DNA of 34,817 bases from CAYPEZ01 sp964622275 (GCA_964622275.1 CAZUMX010000005.1:1-34817), one strand, 5' to 3'. Positions 1 to 6,746 are shown, numbered from the stretch's first letter. Numbers and translations are program-made. The notes: a model not told the origin generated them from the sequence alone.

Positions 1-36
1 TGCGTCATCTTCAATTACGAGGACTTTTTTAGGCAT
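1..36 (-). CDS. Response regulator, N-terminal fragment (runs off the window)
   Basis: Only the first 12 codons lie in the window. They read MPKKVLVIEDDA on the minus strand, the classic first beta strand of a CheY-like receiver domain (hydrophobic VLVIEDD with the acidic pair that binds Mg2+ near the phospho-acceptor Asp). The output domain and partner kinase lie outside. The ATG at 36 sits exactly 6 nt after a TATACT box, so the mRNA is probably leaderless. There is no Shine-Dalgarno sequence. The receiver call is firm for such a short piece, but the output type is unknown. Confidence 0.75.
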   Translation of the reverse strand, partial: MPKKVLVIEDDA

Positions 37-42
37 GGAGGA

Positions 43-48
43 AGTATA
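43..48 (-). promoter_or_regulatory. -10 box (TATACT) of the response regulator gene
   Basis: TATACT on the minus strand ends 6 nt before the ATG, placing the predicted +1 on the start codon. No convincing -35 is visible. Confidence 0.5.
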
Positions 49-180
49 CACCCACAAGGAAGGTTCCTCATCCACATGTTGACCAGGTGGGAGAAAGCGG
101 ATACAGTCGCCACAGCATGAGTTCGTTGGAGTAAGTTATGACCCCCCCAAAGAGTACTTGATGTCCTCGATCGGTACGAA

Positions 181-420
181 ATGGTGCTAGGTATTCATGC
201 CACGACCATTGGGAAGGAAGATGCTGACGATGAACAAGTGAGACATCTTCTCACCATGATCCCCAAGATGAGAGTCTTTGTCACAGAAGGGAAGATCGAC
301 AAGGTGTTTCGGTGGTTGGGCTTCCTGCAGGGTGTGTTGTGGTCGACACATTTTTACACCCTCGATGAACTGAAGGAGCATAATAGAGAGGATGCTCCAC
401 TCCCGCACACCGCAACATGA
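181..420 (+). CDS. Small conserved hypothetical protein, 79 aa
   Basis: Function unknown. The C-terminal half carries WLGFLQGVLW followed by YTLDELKEHNRED, a pattern I associate with short uncharacterised Patescibacteria proteins; this is recall, not a search. The ATG at 181 is the only usual start after the in-frame stop at 139-141. The open frame between 142 and 180 has no ATG, GTG or TTG, so an unusual upstream start cannot be excluded. There is no obvious Shine-Dalgarno. A perfect intrinsic terminator follows the stop directly, which supports a real transcribed gene. The protein looks cytoplasmic with no signal peptide. Confidence 0.6.
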   Translation: MVLGIHATTIGKEDADDEQVRHLLTMIPKMRVFVTEGKIDKVFRWLGFLQGVLWSTHFYTLDELKEHNREDAPLPHTAT

Positions 421-421
421 A

Positions 422-454
422 TAAAAAACCGGCCTTACCGCCGGTTTTTCTTTT
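422..454 (+). terminator. Intrinsic terminator after the 79-aa gene
   Basis: Perfect stem AAAACCGGC/GCCGGTTTT with a 6-nt loop and a T tract, directly behind the stop codon at 418-420. Confidence 0.85.
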
Positions 455-460
455 ACACCC

Positions 461-552
461 CTCGGTAGATCGGTCACACACACATTTCCTGACGGAAATG
501 TTGCGAGACCCCACCTCGCGGTTTTTGCCTTGCCGAAGACGGCAAACAAAAA
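461..552 (-). repeat. Structured repeat, copy 1
   Basis: About 92 nt, roughly 90 percent identical to 699-791. It begins with CTCGGTAG, the same letters as the 3' end of the neighbouring tRNA-Arg read on the plus strand. It holds two perfect hairpins: 482-501 (8-bp stem, loop TGAC) and 530-545 (6-bp stem, loop AAGA). Both stems keep pairing in copy 2 through compensatory changes. Orientation is given relative to the tRNA, downstream of which each copy lies. Confidence 0.75.
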
Positions 553-572
553 CATCGCTCCGGTTTTCTATT

Positions 573-608
573 CCTACCCGTGATGCGCGAAGGCGCATCA
601 CGGGTAGG
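573..608. other. Long perfect hairpin, 16-bp stem
   Basis: CCTACCCGTGATGCGC at 573-588 and its exact complement at 593-608 flank a GAAG loop. There is no T tract on either side, so it is not a simple terminator. It lies between structured repeat copy 1 and the partial tRNA and has no counterpart beside copy 2. Confidence 0.7.
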
Positions 609-613
609 CCAGC

Positions 614-647
614 ACAAAATCACCACCCAAAAAGGGTGGGATTTTGT
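614..647 (-). terminator. Hairpin downstream of the partial tRNA, possible terminator
   Basis: The arms 614-628 and 634-647 pair except for one bulged base, with an A-rich loop. On the minus strand it lies 9 nt behind the 3' end of the partial tRNA at 656. The following tract is only TTTT, so termination strength is uncertain. Confidence 0.45.
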
Positions 648-655
648 ACATGCTG

Positions 656-687
656 TCCTCTCGGTAGGAATCGAACCTACATTGCAA
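656..687 (-). tRNA. Partial second tRNA-Arg copy, 3' part only
   Basis: The minus strand shows the 3' part of a tRNA identical to the tRNA-Arg(GCG) at 818-892: end of the anticodon stem, variable region, T arm, acceptor 3' strand and discriminator A. The 5' part including the anticodon is lost in the N gap. The bases after the discriminator are CAG, so CCA is not encoded, unlike the complete copy. It is either a real duplicate or an assembly artefact; the differing downstream sequence favours a real second locus. Confidence 0.6.
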
Positions 688-697
688 NNNNNNNNNN
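688..697. other. Assembly gap (10 N)
   Basis: Ten Ns join the partial tRNA to the start of repeat copy 2. The true length is unknown, and the gap coincides with a tRNA/repeat duplication of the sort that breaks short-read assemblies. Confidence 1.
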
Positions 698-698
698 A

Positions 699-791
699 CT
701 CGGTAGGATCGGTCACACATAAATTTCCTGACGGAAATTTTGCGCGACCCCACCTCGTGGTTTTTGCCTTGTCGAAGACGACAAACAAAAA
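699..791 (-). repeat. Structured repeat, copy 2
   Basis: Counterpart of 461-552 with about seven substitutions and one indel. Hairpins are at 721-740 (AAATTTCC/GGAAATTT, loop TGAC) and 769-784 (TTGTCG/CGACAA, loop AAGA). Four of the substitutions form two compensated base pairs, C-G to A-T and C-G to T-A, as expected if the folded form is maintained. Confidence 0.75.
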
Positions 792-814
792 ATGCCCCAA
801 TGGGCTATTTTTTG
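787..814 (-). terminator. Intrinsic terminator of tRNA-Arg(GCG)
   Basis: On the minus strand an AAAAAAT/ATTTTTT stem extends through GCCC/GGGC with one bulged base, directly behind the tRNA 3' end at 818. It is A/T-symmetric and could act in both directions. Confidence 0.7.
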
Positions 815-817
815 AAT

Positions 818-892
818 TGGTCCTCTCGGTAGGAATCGAACCTACATTGCAAGTTCCGCAAACTTGCGTCCTATCCATTGAACGACGAGAGG
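818..892 (-). tRNA. tRNA-Arg, anticodon GCG
   Basis: Full cloverleaf: acceptor CCTCTCG/CGAGAGG, D arm containing GGATAG (A20, an Arg identity base), anticodon stem CAAGT/ACTTG with loop TTGCGGA, T arm GTAGG/CCTAC, discriminator A, and encoded CCA at 818-820. The anticodon reads as GCG, decoding CGC and CGU. Most bacteria read these codons with an ACG tRNA converted to inosine by TadA, so this is unusual. The tRNA starts 5 nt after the stop codon of the 149-aa gene and probably shares its transcript. Confidence 0.9.
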
Positions 893-897
893 GTTGT

Positions 898-1347
898 CTA
901 AAAACCAAGGCGCTCGAAGATGAGATGAGAGAGGGGTTCCCGAAGGTCCTCCTCAAGGATTTTTTGAGCCAAAAGGTCTCGAACCTCATGGGGGTCAACA
1001 TCATCTGCAAGCGGGACAATAATATACGGAGTAAGGCGTTTTGTCGACTCAATGATGAGTTTGTGTCCTCCGAAGCTTTCAACAACCGAAAACCCGCGAA
1101 GCGAAGGATAGGGGTGCAGTTCACCTTGGATACGAATTCCTGCGGTGCTGATTTCGACATGAAGATCTTGTGGATGCCGCATTGCCATGAGGAGAAATGC
1201 TATTGTGGCAAGAATGGTCAAGATCACAAGCATGACGTCACCAACGATGATTTCCCCAATAAGAGCTCCTAGGACAATAATCCCAACAACGGCATACCAC
1301 TCCCGTGTTTTTTCATAATGTCGATACTCTGGGGTTGTCCACTCCAT
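898..1347 (-). CDS. Two-TM conserved membrane protein, 149 aa
   Basis: Function unknown. The N-terminus (WTTPEYRHYEKTREWY) is followed by two adjacent hydrophobic segments at about residues 19-37 and 39-55. A soluble cytoplasmic domain of about 90 residues rich in beta strands follows (DLHVEISTAGIRI, then HKLIIES). The plan, a short tail, a TM hairpin and a PH-like or DUF5673-like domain, recurs in Patescibacteria; the domain name is a guess. The ATG at 1347 follows an extended -10 (TGATATTCT) by 9 nt. The gene ends 5 nt before tRNA-Arg(GCG), so the tRNA is likely processed from its mRNA. Confidence 0.7.
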   Translation of the reverse strand: MEWTTPEYRHYEKTREWYAVVGIIVLGALIGEIIVGDVMLVILTILATIAFLLMAMRHPQDLHVEISTAGIRIQGELHPYPSLRGFSVVESFGGHKLIIESTKRLTPYIIVPLADDVDPHEVRDLLAQKILEEDLREPLSHLIFERLGF

Positions 1348-1356
1348 ACCTTCACT

Positions 1357-1365
1357 AGAATATCA
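1357..1365 (-). promoter_or_regulatory. Extended -10 promoter of the 149-aa gene
   Basis: TGATATTCT on the minus strand (TGn plus hexamer), ending 9 nt before the ATG at 1347. Confidence 0.5.
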
Positions 1366-1382
1366 CGGGCACTACGCTTCTG

Positions 1383-2237
1383 CTATGGGATGCGCACGAG
1401 AAGATCCTTGAGTCTTAGATATAGACCAGGGAAATCTGTTGTTTGGGATGGGGTATCAGAAAGTGCTTTTTCGAATCTGGCTTTTTCCCACAATCCCCAC
1501 CAGGGCACACGCACCTCTACAGTATCTTTTTTTGCGTTGATATGGGCAACTCCAGTTTTTGTCCACAATCCAAAGAACTGCATGGGAGCTCTCATGTCAA
1601 AGGAAACAGCATCATGGGTGAATGACAAAGAAGAAATATTTGGATGTGATTGCAAAACAAGGTCGCCCGCATAGAGCGCTTCTTGGTGTGTAAGGGGTTC
1701 ACGCATTTCAGTGATAGTGATCTGAGATTTTCCATACAAAAGCCCTTCTCTTATGGATGTGATATTTTGCAATAGTACTTTTTGGTTATCGTCAGAGGCC
1801 GCATCTTGATCTACTAGTAATGTCCCGCAAGTGAGTGCAAGCAGACTAGTCGACGCAGTGTTGAGATCAAGAATGGCATCTCTCAACATCTTTTGATTGT
1901 CTCCAGACAGAGTATTTGGCATACGGAGTTGCTCAACATTCCGACGTAATTGTGCATACTGGCTCTCCAGGCGAGTCCGTAATGGATGTGTTGGTGATAC
2001 GGAAAATGGAGTTTTTTCTATGTGGTGGTCAGCAAAAAGCTGTAAGCATGGAGGAGGGAGGAGAATTTTTTTAGACGTTTCTCGTTGAAGGAGCACAGGA
2101 TTGGGATCCATGATCTGTGTTCCTCCTTGCTCATCAAATACTTGTACGCTTGTTGGGACTTCAATCTTCTGTGCAGCATTTGCGTGAGCATGAGAACAGA
2201 GAGCAACGCAGATCAATAGTTTAGCGATCTTTTTCAT
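1383..2237 (-). CDS. Exported protein of unknown function, 284 aa
   Basis: The chosen ATG at 2237 gives MKKIAKLLICVALCSHAHA, a clean signal peptide with a likely cleavage site near the AHA/ANA residues. A start at 2276 would add 13 residues and bury the signal, so it was rejected. The mature part has an early proline-rich stretch, a mostly helical middle (about residues 90-150) and a C-terminal beta-rich half ending VPWWGLWEKARFEKAL and LYLRLKDLLVRIP. I do not recognise the family. The start overlaps the end of the upstream 94-aa gene by 17 nt, which suggests translational coupling and a joint envelope role. Confidence 0.7.
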   Translation of the reverse strand: MKKIAKLLICVALCSHAHANAAQKIEVPTSVQVFDEQGGTQIMDPNPVLLQRETSKKILLPPPCLQLFADHHIEKTPFSVSPTHPLRTRLESQYAQLRRNVEQLRMPNTLSGDNQKMLRDAILDLNTASTSLLALTCGTLLVDQDAASDDNQKVLLQNITSIREGLLYGKSQITITEMREPLTHQEALYAGDLVLQSHPNISSLSFTHDAVSFDMRAPMQFFGLWTKTGVAHINAKKDTVEVRVPWWGLWEKARFEKALSDTPSQTTDFPGLYLRLKDLLVRIP

Positions 2238-2505
2238 TGTTTTTTTTGCCCCAGTGCCATCCTGGTTTTTCTCCATGGGTATAGCAAGTGTAAAGCAGTA
2301 GTAGCGTCAGGATGCCTATGGTAAACAAGAATCGTTTTACACCGATGATTCCCGCCTCCTCTCCCCTGAGTATTCTTTGAGAAGAGAGAAATACTGCAAT
2401 GATATATAAGGCCACAACCGCCCACCCTTGCCAGGTTGCGGGAGTCCACCCCCACCCATATGTTTTTGTTTTAAACCAGATTTTTTTCTTTCTTTCTTCC
2501 AGCAT
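2221..2505 (-). CDS. Small two-TM membrane protein, 94 aa
   Basis: A short basic N-terminus leads into TYGWGWTPATWQGW, then a TM segment (about 27-42), a loop with RGEEAG, a second TM (about 56-72) and the tail YTHGEKPGWHWGKK. The Trp/Gly-rich motifs flanking two helices recur in small Patescibacteria membrane proteins of unknown function (recall only). The ATG lies exactly 6 nt after an extended -10 (TGCTACACT), predicting a leaderless mRNA that also carries the overlapping 284-aa gene. Confidence 0.7.
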   Translation of the reverse strand: MLEERKKKIWFKTKTYGWGWTPATWQGWAVVALYIIAVFLSSQRILRGEEAGIIGVKRFLFTIGILTLLLLYTCYTHGEKPGWHWGKKNNEKDR

Positions 2506-2511
2506 CCCTAC

Positions 2512-2520
2512 AGTGTAGCA
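2512..2520 (-). promoter_or_regulatory. Extended -10 promoter of the 94-aa/284-aa operon
   Basis: TGCTACACT on the minus strand. The hexamer ends 6 nt before the ATG at 2505, so +1 falls on the start codon. Confidence 0.55.
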
Positions 2521-2523
2521 AAT

Positions 2524-3297
2524 TTATGCTCGTAACCCCTTTCCGGTTTTGAAGATCCACCAGTTTATAAAGACAAGGATCCCTACAAGAGTCGAGAGAA
2601 CGATAAATGATGTCACAACCCTTGTGTCCGAGAAACCGAGCATCCCATAACGGAATCCGTTGACCATATACAGGACAGGATTGAACAGTGAAAGATGTTG
2701 CCAAAAAGGTGGAAGGGCCGAAATGGAATAGAATACACCCCCCAAATAGGTTAGTGGGGTAAGAACAAATGTAGGAAAGATCGAGACGGTATCAAATGAG
2801 CTGGCAAATACTCCGTTAATAAGTCCCGCAAGAGCAAAGAGTAGAGAAGAGAGAAAGACAAAGACGAATGTCATTCCTATGTGTGCAATGGAGAGTTTCG
2901 TAAAGAACAACGCAACTCCAAGAACAATAAGCGCGGTGCACATTCCGCGAATGACTGCTGCCGTGACATGTCCCAAAATAACAATGAGGTATGGGGTTGG
3001 AGAAACCGCAACTTCCTCAATGGTTTTTTGGAACTTTGCCATATAAAAGGTAAATGCAGAATTCATGAATGTTTGCGTGATCACGCTCATCATGACTAAC
3101 CCCGGGACGATAAACTGCATGTACGAGACTCCATTGATCGCAGCGACCTGACTCCCGATAAATTTTCCGAAGATCAGGAAGTAGAGGCCTGTGGTAATTG
3201 CAGAAGGGAGGAATGTTTGGGTCCAAATACGAAAGAGTCGAACAACTTCTTTGCGGACGATGGTGTAGAAACTCACCCACATCATTTCAGGTGTCAT
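2524..3297 (-). CDS. ABC-2 type exporter permease (YadH-like), 257 aa
   Basis: Membrane subunit of an ABC exporter. It has six hydrophobic segments and the ABC-2 hallmarks: an amphipathic N-terminus, FLPSAITTGLYFLIFG, a cytoplasmic loop KFQKTIEEVAVSPTP resembling the coupling helix, and the late motif LTYLGGVFYSISALPPFWQ with FNPVLYMVNGFRYG. Length is normal. It starts 2 nt behind the stop of the ATPase gene, so both subunits are translated from one message. Family members include YadH and drug or polysaccharide exporters; the substrate cannot be read from sequence. Confidence 0.92.
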   Translation of the reverse strand: MTPEMMWVSFYTIVRKEVVRLFRIWTQTFLPSAITTGLYFLIFGKFIGSQVAAINGVSYMQFIVPGLVMMSVITQTFMNSAFTFYMAKFQKTIEEVAVSPTPYLIVILGHVTAAVIRGMCTALIVLGVALFFTKLSIAHIGMTFVFVFLSSLLFALAGLINGVFASSFDTVSIFPTFVLTPLTYLGGVFYSISALPPFWQHLSLFNPVLYMVNGFRYGMLGFSDTRVVTSFIVLSTLVGILVFINWWIFKTGKGLRA

Positions 3298-3299
3298 GG

Positions 3300-4217
3300 T
3301 TATGTTTTGTTGGTTTGGCGGATAAAGAATTCTTCGAGGCGATTAGTTTTGTTCCGCAAGCTCTTTACTTGGTAGCCCTTGGCATTGAGATCTCGAACAG
3401 CATCGTTGAGGAGATATGTTTTGGTGAGGGTAAGCTCGAGTGTAGAAGGCTGATTTTTTTTTGCGTGAACTGTAGATAAAGATTCTATTAGCGAAAGATC
3501 CGGGTCTTTATCAAGGTCGAATACAAACGTTTCTTCGTCCATATTTGCAAGGAGCTCTTTGATTGTTCCTTGTGCAACAATCGTTCCTTTGTTGATGATG
3601 GCAACGTCTTTGCAGAGTTGTTCTGCCTCTTCTAAGTAATGAGTGGTGAGAATAATTGTGACACCACTTTGATTGAGCTCTGTAAGGAAATCCCACATCC
3701 CTCGTCTCAATTCAATATCAACACCCGCACTTGGTTCATCCAAGATAAGGAGCTTGGGTTCATGCACGAGGGCGCGTGCAATCATGAGTCGTCGCTTCAT
3801 TCCACCAGAGAGCTCCATAGCTTTTGCATCACGTTTTTCCCACAACCCTAGCTTGCGCAAATACTTTTCTGCCGATGGGTATGCTCGCTTTCGAGGGATG
3901 CCATAATACCCAGCCTGGTTAAGAATAATATCAATGACTCTTTCAAAAATACCAAAGTTAAATTCTTGAGGAACAATTCCAACGTGGAGTTTTGCTTTCG
4001 GAGCATTTTCATCAATAGAAAGCCCCTCAATCTTCACCTCTCCCGATGTTTTATTTACAAGTCCACAAATAATATTTATGAGTGTAGATTTTCCCGCACC
4101 ATTTGGTCCAAGTAGCGCAAAGAAATCTCCTTGAGGGACAGTCAAAGAAATACCCTTGAGAGCTTCGGTCCCACTCGCGTAGATTTTTTTGAGGTTTGTG
4201 ATTTCAAGTGCGTGCAT
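3300..4217 (-). CDS. ABC exporter ATP-binding protein (YadG-like), 305 aa
   Basis: ATPase of the exporter. Walker A GPNGAGKST lies near residue 38, the signature LSGGMKRR and Walker B LLILDEPSAGVD are intact, and the switch His is in LTTHYLEEAEQLC. A C-terminal extension of about 80 residues follows, usual for this family. A GTG at 4229 directly after the previous stop is possible, but ATG 4217 is preferred because AGGTG lies 9-10 nt before it and the protein then starts MHALEITNLKK. It sits between the DUF1993 gene and the permease in one operon. Confidence 0.92.
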   Translation of the reverse strand: MHALEITNLKKIYASGTEALKGISLTVPQGDFFALLGPNGAGKSTLINIICGLVNKTSGEVKIEGLSIDENAPKAKLHVGIVPQEFNFGIFERVIDIILNQAGYYGIPRKRAYPSAEKYLRKLGLWEKRDAKAMELSGGMKRRLMIARALVHEPKLLILDEPSAGVDIELRRGMWDFLTELNQSGVTIILTTHYLEEAEQLCKDVAIINKGTIVAQGTIKELLANMDEETFVFDLDKDPDLSLIESLSTVHAKKNQPSTLELTLTKTYLLNDAVRDLNAKGYQVKSLRNKTNRLEEFFIRQTNKT

Positions 4218-4229
4218 GATCTTTTTCAC

Positions 4230-4742
4230 CTAATCTTTTACAAGTGGGAGAGTTCCCATGTAATCCGCTTTTCCTACTGAAACACCATGTGCACGAAGAA
4301 TGTCATATGCGGTGGTTACGTGAAATAAGAAATTCGGAATGGCGTATCCTCGTGCGTATCCGTCACCGGTGAAATGCATATCTTGAGGAAAATATTTGAG
4401 TTTAATGACCTGATTTGCCGCATCAGCAAAATCACTTTCAGAAAATGTGTGCAAATACTCAACGGTCTTGTCGATTCTGTTGTACAGCTCAGCAAATGTT
4501 TTTTCCGTGTCTTCCATGGTCGGGATGTCTTTCCCAGAAAGTCTTCCAGCAGCACCTTTCGCATTATCTGTTGCAACTTGGACTTGTTTTACAAGAGGGA
4601 ACATGTCTGGTGCGAGCCGAAGGTTGAGCATGTGTTCGTCAGAGAGTCCTTTCTCTTTTGCATAAGCCTCTCCTTTTTGGAGGACACCTTTGAGCGCTGT
4701 GAGGGAATTGATAAAGAGGGGAACGGTGAATTGATAGTACAT
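4230..4742 (-). CDS. DUF1993 family protein, 170 aa
   Basis: The protein begins MYYQFTVPLFINSLTALKGVL and contains LAPDMFPLVKQVQVATDNAKG, the pattern of the DUF1993 helical-bundle family (DinB-like fold, no known activity). A longer frame upstream runs through the neighbouring gene and was rejected. Length matches the family. It is first in an operon with the YadG/YadH-like exporter, the stop being 12 nt before the chosen ATPase start. A TATAAT box at 4771-4776 lies 28 nt upstream, so this gene has a short leader. Confidence 0.88.
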   Translation of the reverse strand: MYYQFTVPLFINSLTALKGVLQKGEAYAKEKGLSDEHMLNLRLAPDMFPLVKQVQVATDNAKGAAGRLSGKDIPTMEDTEKTFAELYNRIDKTVEYLHTFSESDFADAANQVIKLKYFPQDMHFTGDGYARGYAIPNFLFHVTTAYDILRAHGVSVGKADYMGTLPLVKD

Positions 4743-4770
4743 AGTGTGGGGTAATGTTGAATATCGGACT

Positions 4771-4776
4771 ATTATA
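4771..4776 (-). promoter_or_regulatory. -10 box (TATAAT) of the DUF1993-exporter operon
   Basis: Consensus TATAAT on the minus strand in the gap between the operon and the upstream gene, predicting a leader of about 20 nt. Confidence 0.55.
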
Positions 4777-4803
4777 CCCACGAGCGATGAAGCAACAAGC
4801 TTA

Positions 4804-5760
4804 TCAGACTTCTGCAAGACGGTTTTTGAGGAAACGCGCATACGCATGAGCAAGATCGTGTTGCCCAAGCATGACTCGATAAGGAACTTGAATGAGCGTT
4901 GCGGCGATTTCGTACGCCTCCCGCACTTCACGGGGAGGAATTGGCCGTTGAGAAGCGTATCCCTGATGTAAGATTTCTGCCATCTTTGTGTCACTCAGCG
5001 CAGAGATATCGGCACTTGTTCGGCAGAGGGCAAAATACGGGTCATGCACACGCCAAGAATCCTTCGGAGGCATAACATCGAGGAATGTAATATTTCCATC
5101 GACAATGACAATATTCTCAGGATTAGAGTCGATGACAATAGAGAGTGGAATCTCAGCATTGAAGTATGGATGAGTTGAGAGGGTGTCAGACAGTCTTGCG
5201 TGCGCAGCATCGACATCTTTTTTCTCAAGGTAGGGTGTGGCGGTGTATGCCCACGACGATGTCCCGAGGATTTCTTCTCGGACGTGCCTGTATCCTCGTT
5301 CAAAGAAATTCACGAGTGACCTTCTTCGAGTCTGTGTTAAGTTGCTCAGTCGGTCAATAAGGATGTCTGTGTACTGCTCTAAATGAGATTTTTTTAGGGC
5401 TCCGTTGGTGATAAGTGTAAGGAGATTGTGAGATGCATCAATCTTCCTCATGACGATATAGTGGTCGGTCGCATGGTCCTCGTGTGTGTGAACCAAGCGG
5501 CCCCCATCAATTTTGACGTGGTGTAGTGCTAAGTAGATCTCAGGTGAAAGAATCTTATTCCAATGGAAGTCCTCTGCAATATATGCGCGACGAATATGAT
5601 GGTCGCTAAGATCTGCGAAGTCTGCGGTGCGATGTTTGTACGCCTTGAGGACGCGGTCACCCCTAAAGAAGAGTTTTGACAGGACCGTCTCTACGACATG
5701 GTCGTGATCCCCGTCGTGCCCCTCTACAGCATGTTGCTCAAAGGCAGTAACAATGTTCAT
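4804..5760 (-). CDS. COG2187-like aminoglycoside-phosphotransferase-fold protein, possibly a pseudokinase, 318 aa
   Basis: The N-terminal part resembles the kinase half of the bifunctional phosphotransferase/ATP-binding family: VETVLSKLFFRGDRVLKAYK (ATP-loop strands with the lysine) and the KILSPEIYLAL motif. Usual members fuse this half to an AAA-type P-loop domain to reach about 500 residues; here the P-loop half is absent. The catalytic HGD..N motif reads VIDSNPENI, so the His-Gly-Asp is not conserved, although the later metal Asp in ITFLDVMPP seems present. ATG 5760 is chosen over TTG 5787 and ATG 5781, which overlap or abut the upstream terminator. TGATACAGT lies 11 nt before it. Confidence 0.7.
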   Translation of the reverse strand: MNIVTAFEQHAVEGHDGDHDHVVETVLSKLFFRGDRVLKAYKHRTADFADLSDHHIRRAYIAEDFHWNKILSPEIYLALHHVKIDGGRLVHTHEDHATDHYIVMRKIDASHNLLTLITNGALKKSHLEQYTDILIDRLSNLTQTRRRSLVNFFERGYRHVREEILGTSSWAYTATPYLEKKDVDAAHARLSDTLSTHPYFNAEIPLSIVIDSNPENIVIVDGNITFLDVMPPKDSWRVHDPYFALCRTSADISALSDTKMAEILHQGYASQRPIPPREVREAYEIAATLIQVPYRVMLGQHDLAHAYARFLKNRLAEV

Positions 5761-5783
5761 ATGAATGTATAACTGTATCATGG

Positions 5784-5818
5784 ACAAAAAAGAAACCCCA
5801 CACCATTAGGATGTGGGG
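5784..5818 (-). terminator. Intrinsic terminator of the histidine phosphatase gene
   Basis: CCCCACA/TGTGGGG stem at 5796-5802 and 5812-5818, followed on the minus strand by TTTCTTTTTT. The last codons and stop of the phosphatase gene form the first arm. Confidence 0.85.
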
Positions 5819-6507
5819 CAAAGAGGGGATACATGCACGAAACGCATATCCCCGTTCGACACTTGCAACGTTCCCGTAGAACGAATTCCACGAAACTCTC
5901 CGCACACGACATACAACCCATCTCGGTCGCTTGTGTGTATCGACAAAGATATGGTTTCAGCATGACGAAGCGCAGTTGTCTCGGTGGCAGTCACAAAGAA
6001 CAGTTCCTCTGTCAGTGCGCACAGAGTTTCGTAGTGCGACACAATGATCAGGGCAGATCGTTCTTGATTCCGTCCAAATCGATGAGTCCATTGGATGATG
6101 GAATCATAAAAACGGCGTCGGATTTCTTGAGGTTGTTCAAACAATGATGCGTCCCGAAACACAGGCTCTGTTTCGTAGTTGATGTACCCACGACCACTAA
6201 GCGTTCCGAGAGCTGTCCTGCACCCTACAACATCACGTTGATCCATTGGGCGAAGTGCGGGGTCAAAAAATGGATCGGGAAGTCCAACTTCCTTTGCCAC
6301 AACATGTGCTGTGCCATGTGCTCGAGGAGCTGGCGAGGTCATCAGGTGGATACGATATCCGAGATGTTCTTGGGTCTCCACCCACGGACGAATCTCGGTA
6401 TTTGCTACTCTCCGGACGTGGTCGATTCCCTCTTGGGTTAGGTCTGGGAATATATCAGTGTATGCGGTTTTTCCATGTCGAAGGAGCAGTACATTCAGAC
6501 TGGGCAT
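5806..6507 (-). CDS. Histidine phosphatase family protein, 233 aa
   Basis: LLRHGKTAY at residues 8-16 is the catalytic RHG motif of the phosphoglycerate mutase-like superfamily, and IIVSHYETLCAL near residue 155 supplies the second catalytic His. The central region (MDQRDVVGCRTALG) corresponds to the acid-base Glu/Asp segment. It is probably a cytoplasmic phosphatase; members act on phosphosugars, nucleotides or proteins, and the substrate here is unknown. ATG 6507 has a strong Shine-Dalgarno (GGAGGG) and a -35/-10 promoter further upstream, so it is one of the few genes with a proper leader. It ends in its own terminator. Confidence 0.88.
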   Translation of the reverse strand: MPSLNVLLLRHGKTAYTDIFPDLTQEGIDHVRRVANTEIRPWVETQEHLGYRIHLMTSPAPRAHGTAHVVAKEVGLPDPFFDPALRPMDQRDVVGCRTALGTLSGRGYINYETEPVFRDASLFEQPQEIRRRFYDSIIQWTHRFGRNQERSALIIVSHYETLCALTEELFFVTATETTALRHAETISLSIHTSDRDGLYVVCGEFRGIRSTGTLQVSNGDMRFVHVSPLCPTS

Positions 6508-6540
6508 GAGCCCTCCGTGTATCAGTATGGTCTATAGCTC

Positions 6541-6568
6541 AGACTAGCGGGTTTGCCTTGTGTGTCAA
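6541..6568 (-). promoter_or_regulatory. Sigma70-type promoter of the histidine phosphatase gene
   Basis: Minus strand: perfect TTGACA (6563-6568), 16-nt spacer, TAGTCT (6541-6546). The predicted start near 6534 gives a leader of about 27 nt that contains the GGAGGG ribosome site. Confidence 0.6.
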
Positions 6569-6598
6569 CCGTCTTCAAAGAAGGTCATCAATACTCTG

Positions 6599-6685
6599 CG
6601 GAGGCGAAAGGATTCGAACCTTTGGTCCGGTTACCCGGACTCCAGTTTTCAAGACTGGTGCATTCGACCGCTCTGCCACGCCTCC
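6599..6685 (-). tRNA. tRNA-Ser, anticodon TGA
   Basis: Class II cloverleaf: acceptor GGAGGCG/CGCCTCC, anticodon loop CTTGAAA (UGA), long variable arm GTCCGGGTAACCGGAC, T arm AAAGG/CCTTT with TTCGAAT, discriminator G. CCA is not encoded. It decodes UCA and other UCN codons. Confidence 0.95.
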
Positions 6686-6733
6686 AATGAGGCACATCCT
6701 ATAGGGAAATTCCGACAATCGCAAATCCTAGGC

Positions 6734-6739
6734 TATAAT
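6734..6739 (+). promoter_or_regulatory. -10 box (TATAAT) of the ion channel gene
   Basis: Consensus hexamer ending 7 nt before the ATG at 6747, predicting a leaderless or one-base-leader mRNA. Confidence 0.6.
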
Positions 6740-6746
6740 ACTTCCT

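Noticed and set aside
417..1272. Open frames on both strands through the repeat/tRNA block (for example 417-722, 474-1160, 580-1272)
   Set aside because: They run through Ns, terminators, the structured repeats and tRNA sequence, and their products resemble tRNA or repeat shadows.
4218..4229. GTG start of the YadG-like ATPase directly after the DUF1993 stop
   Set aside because: ATG 4217 has AGGTG at a suitable distance and begins like the family; the GTG adds only four residues.
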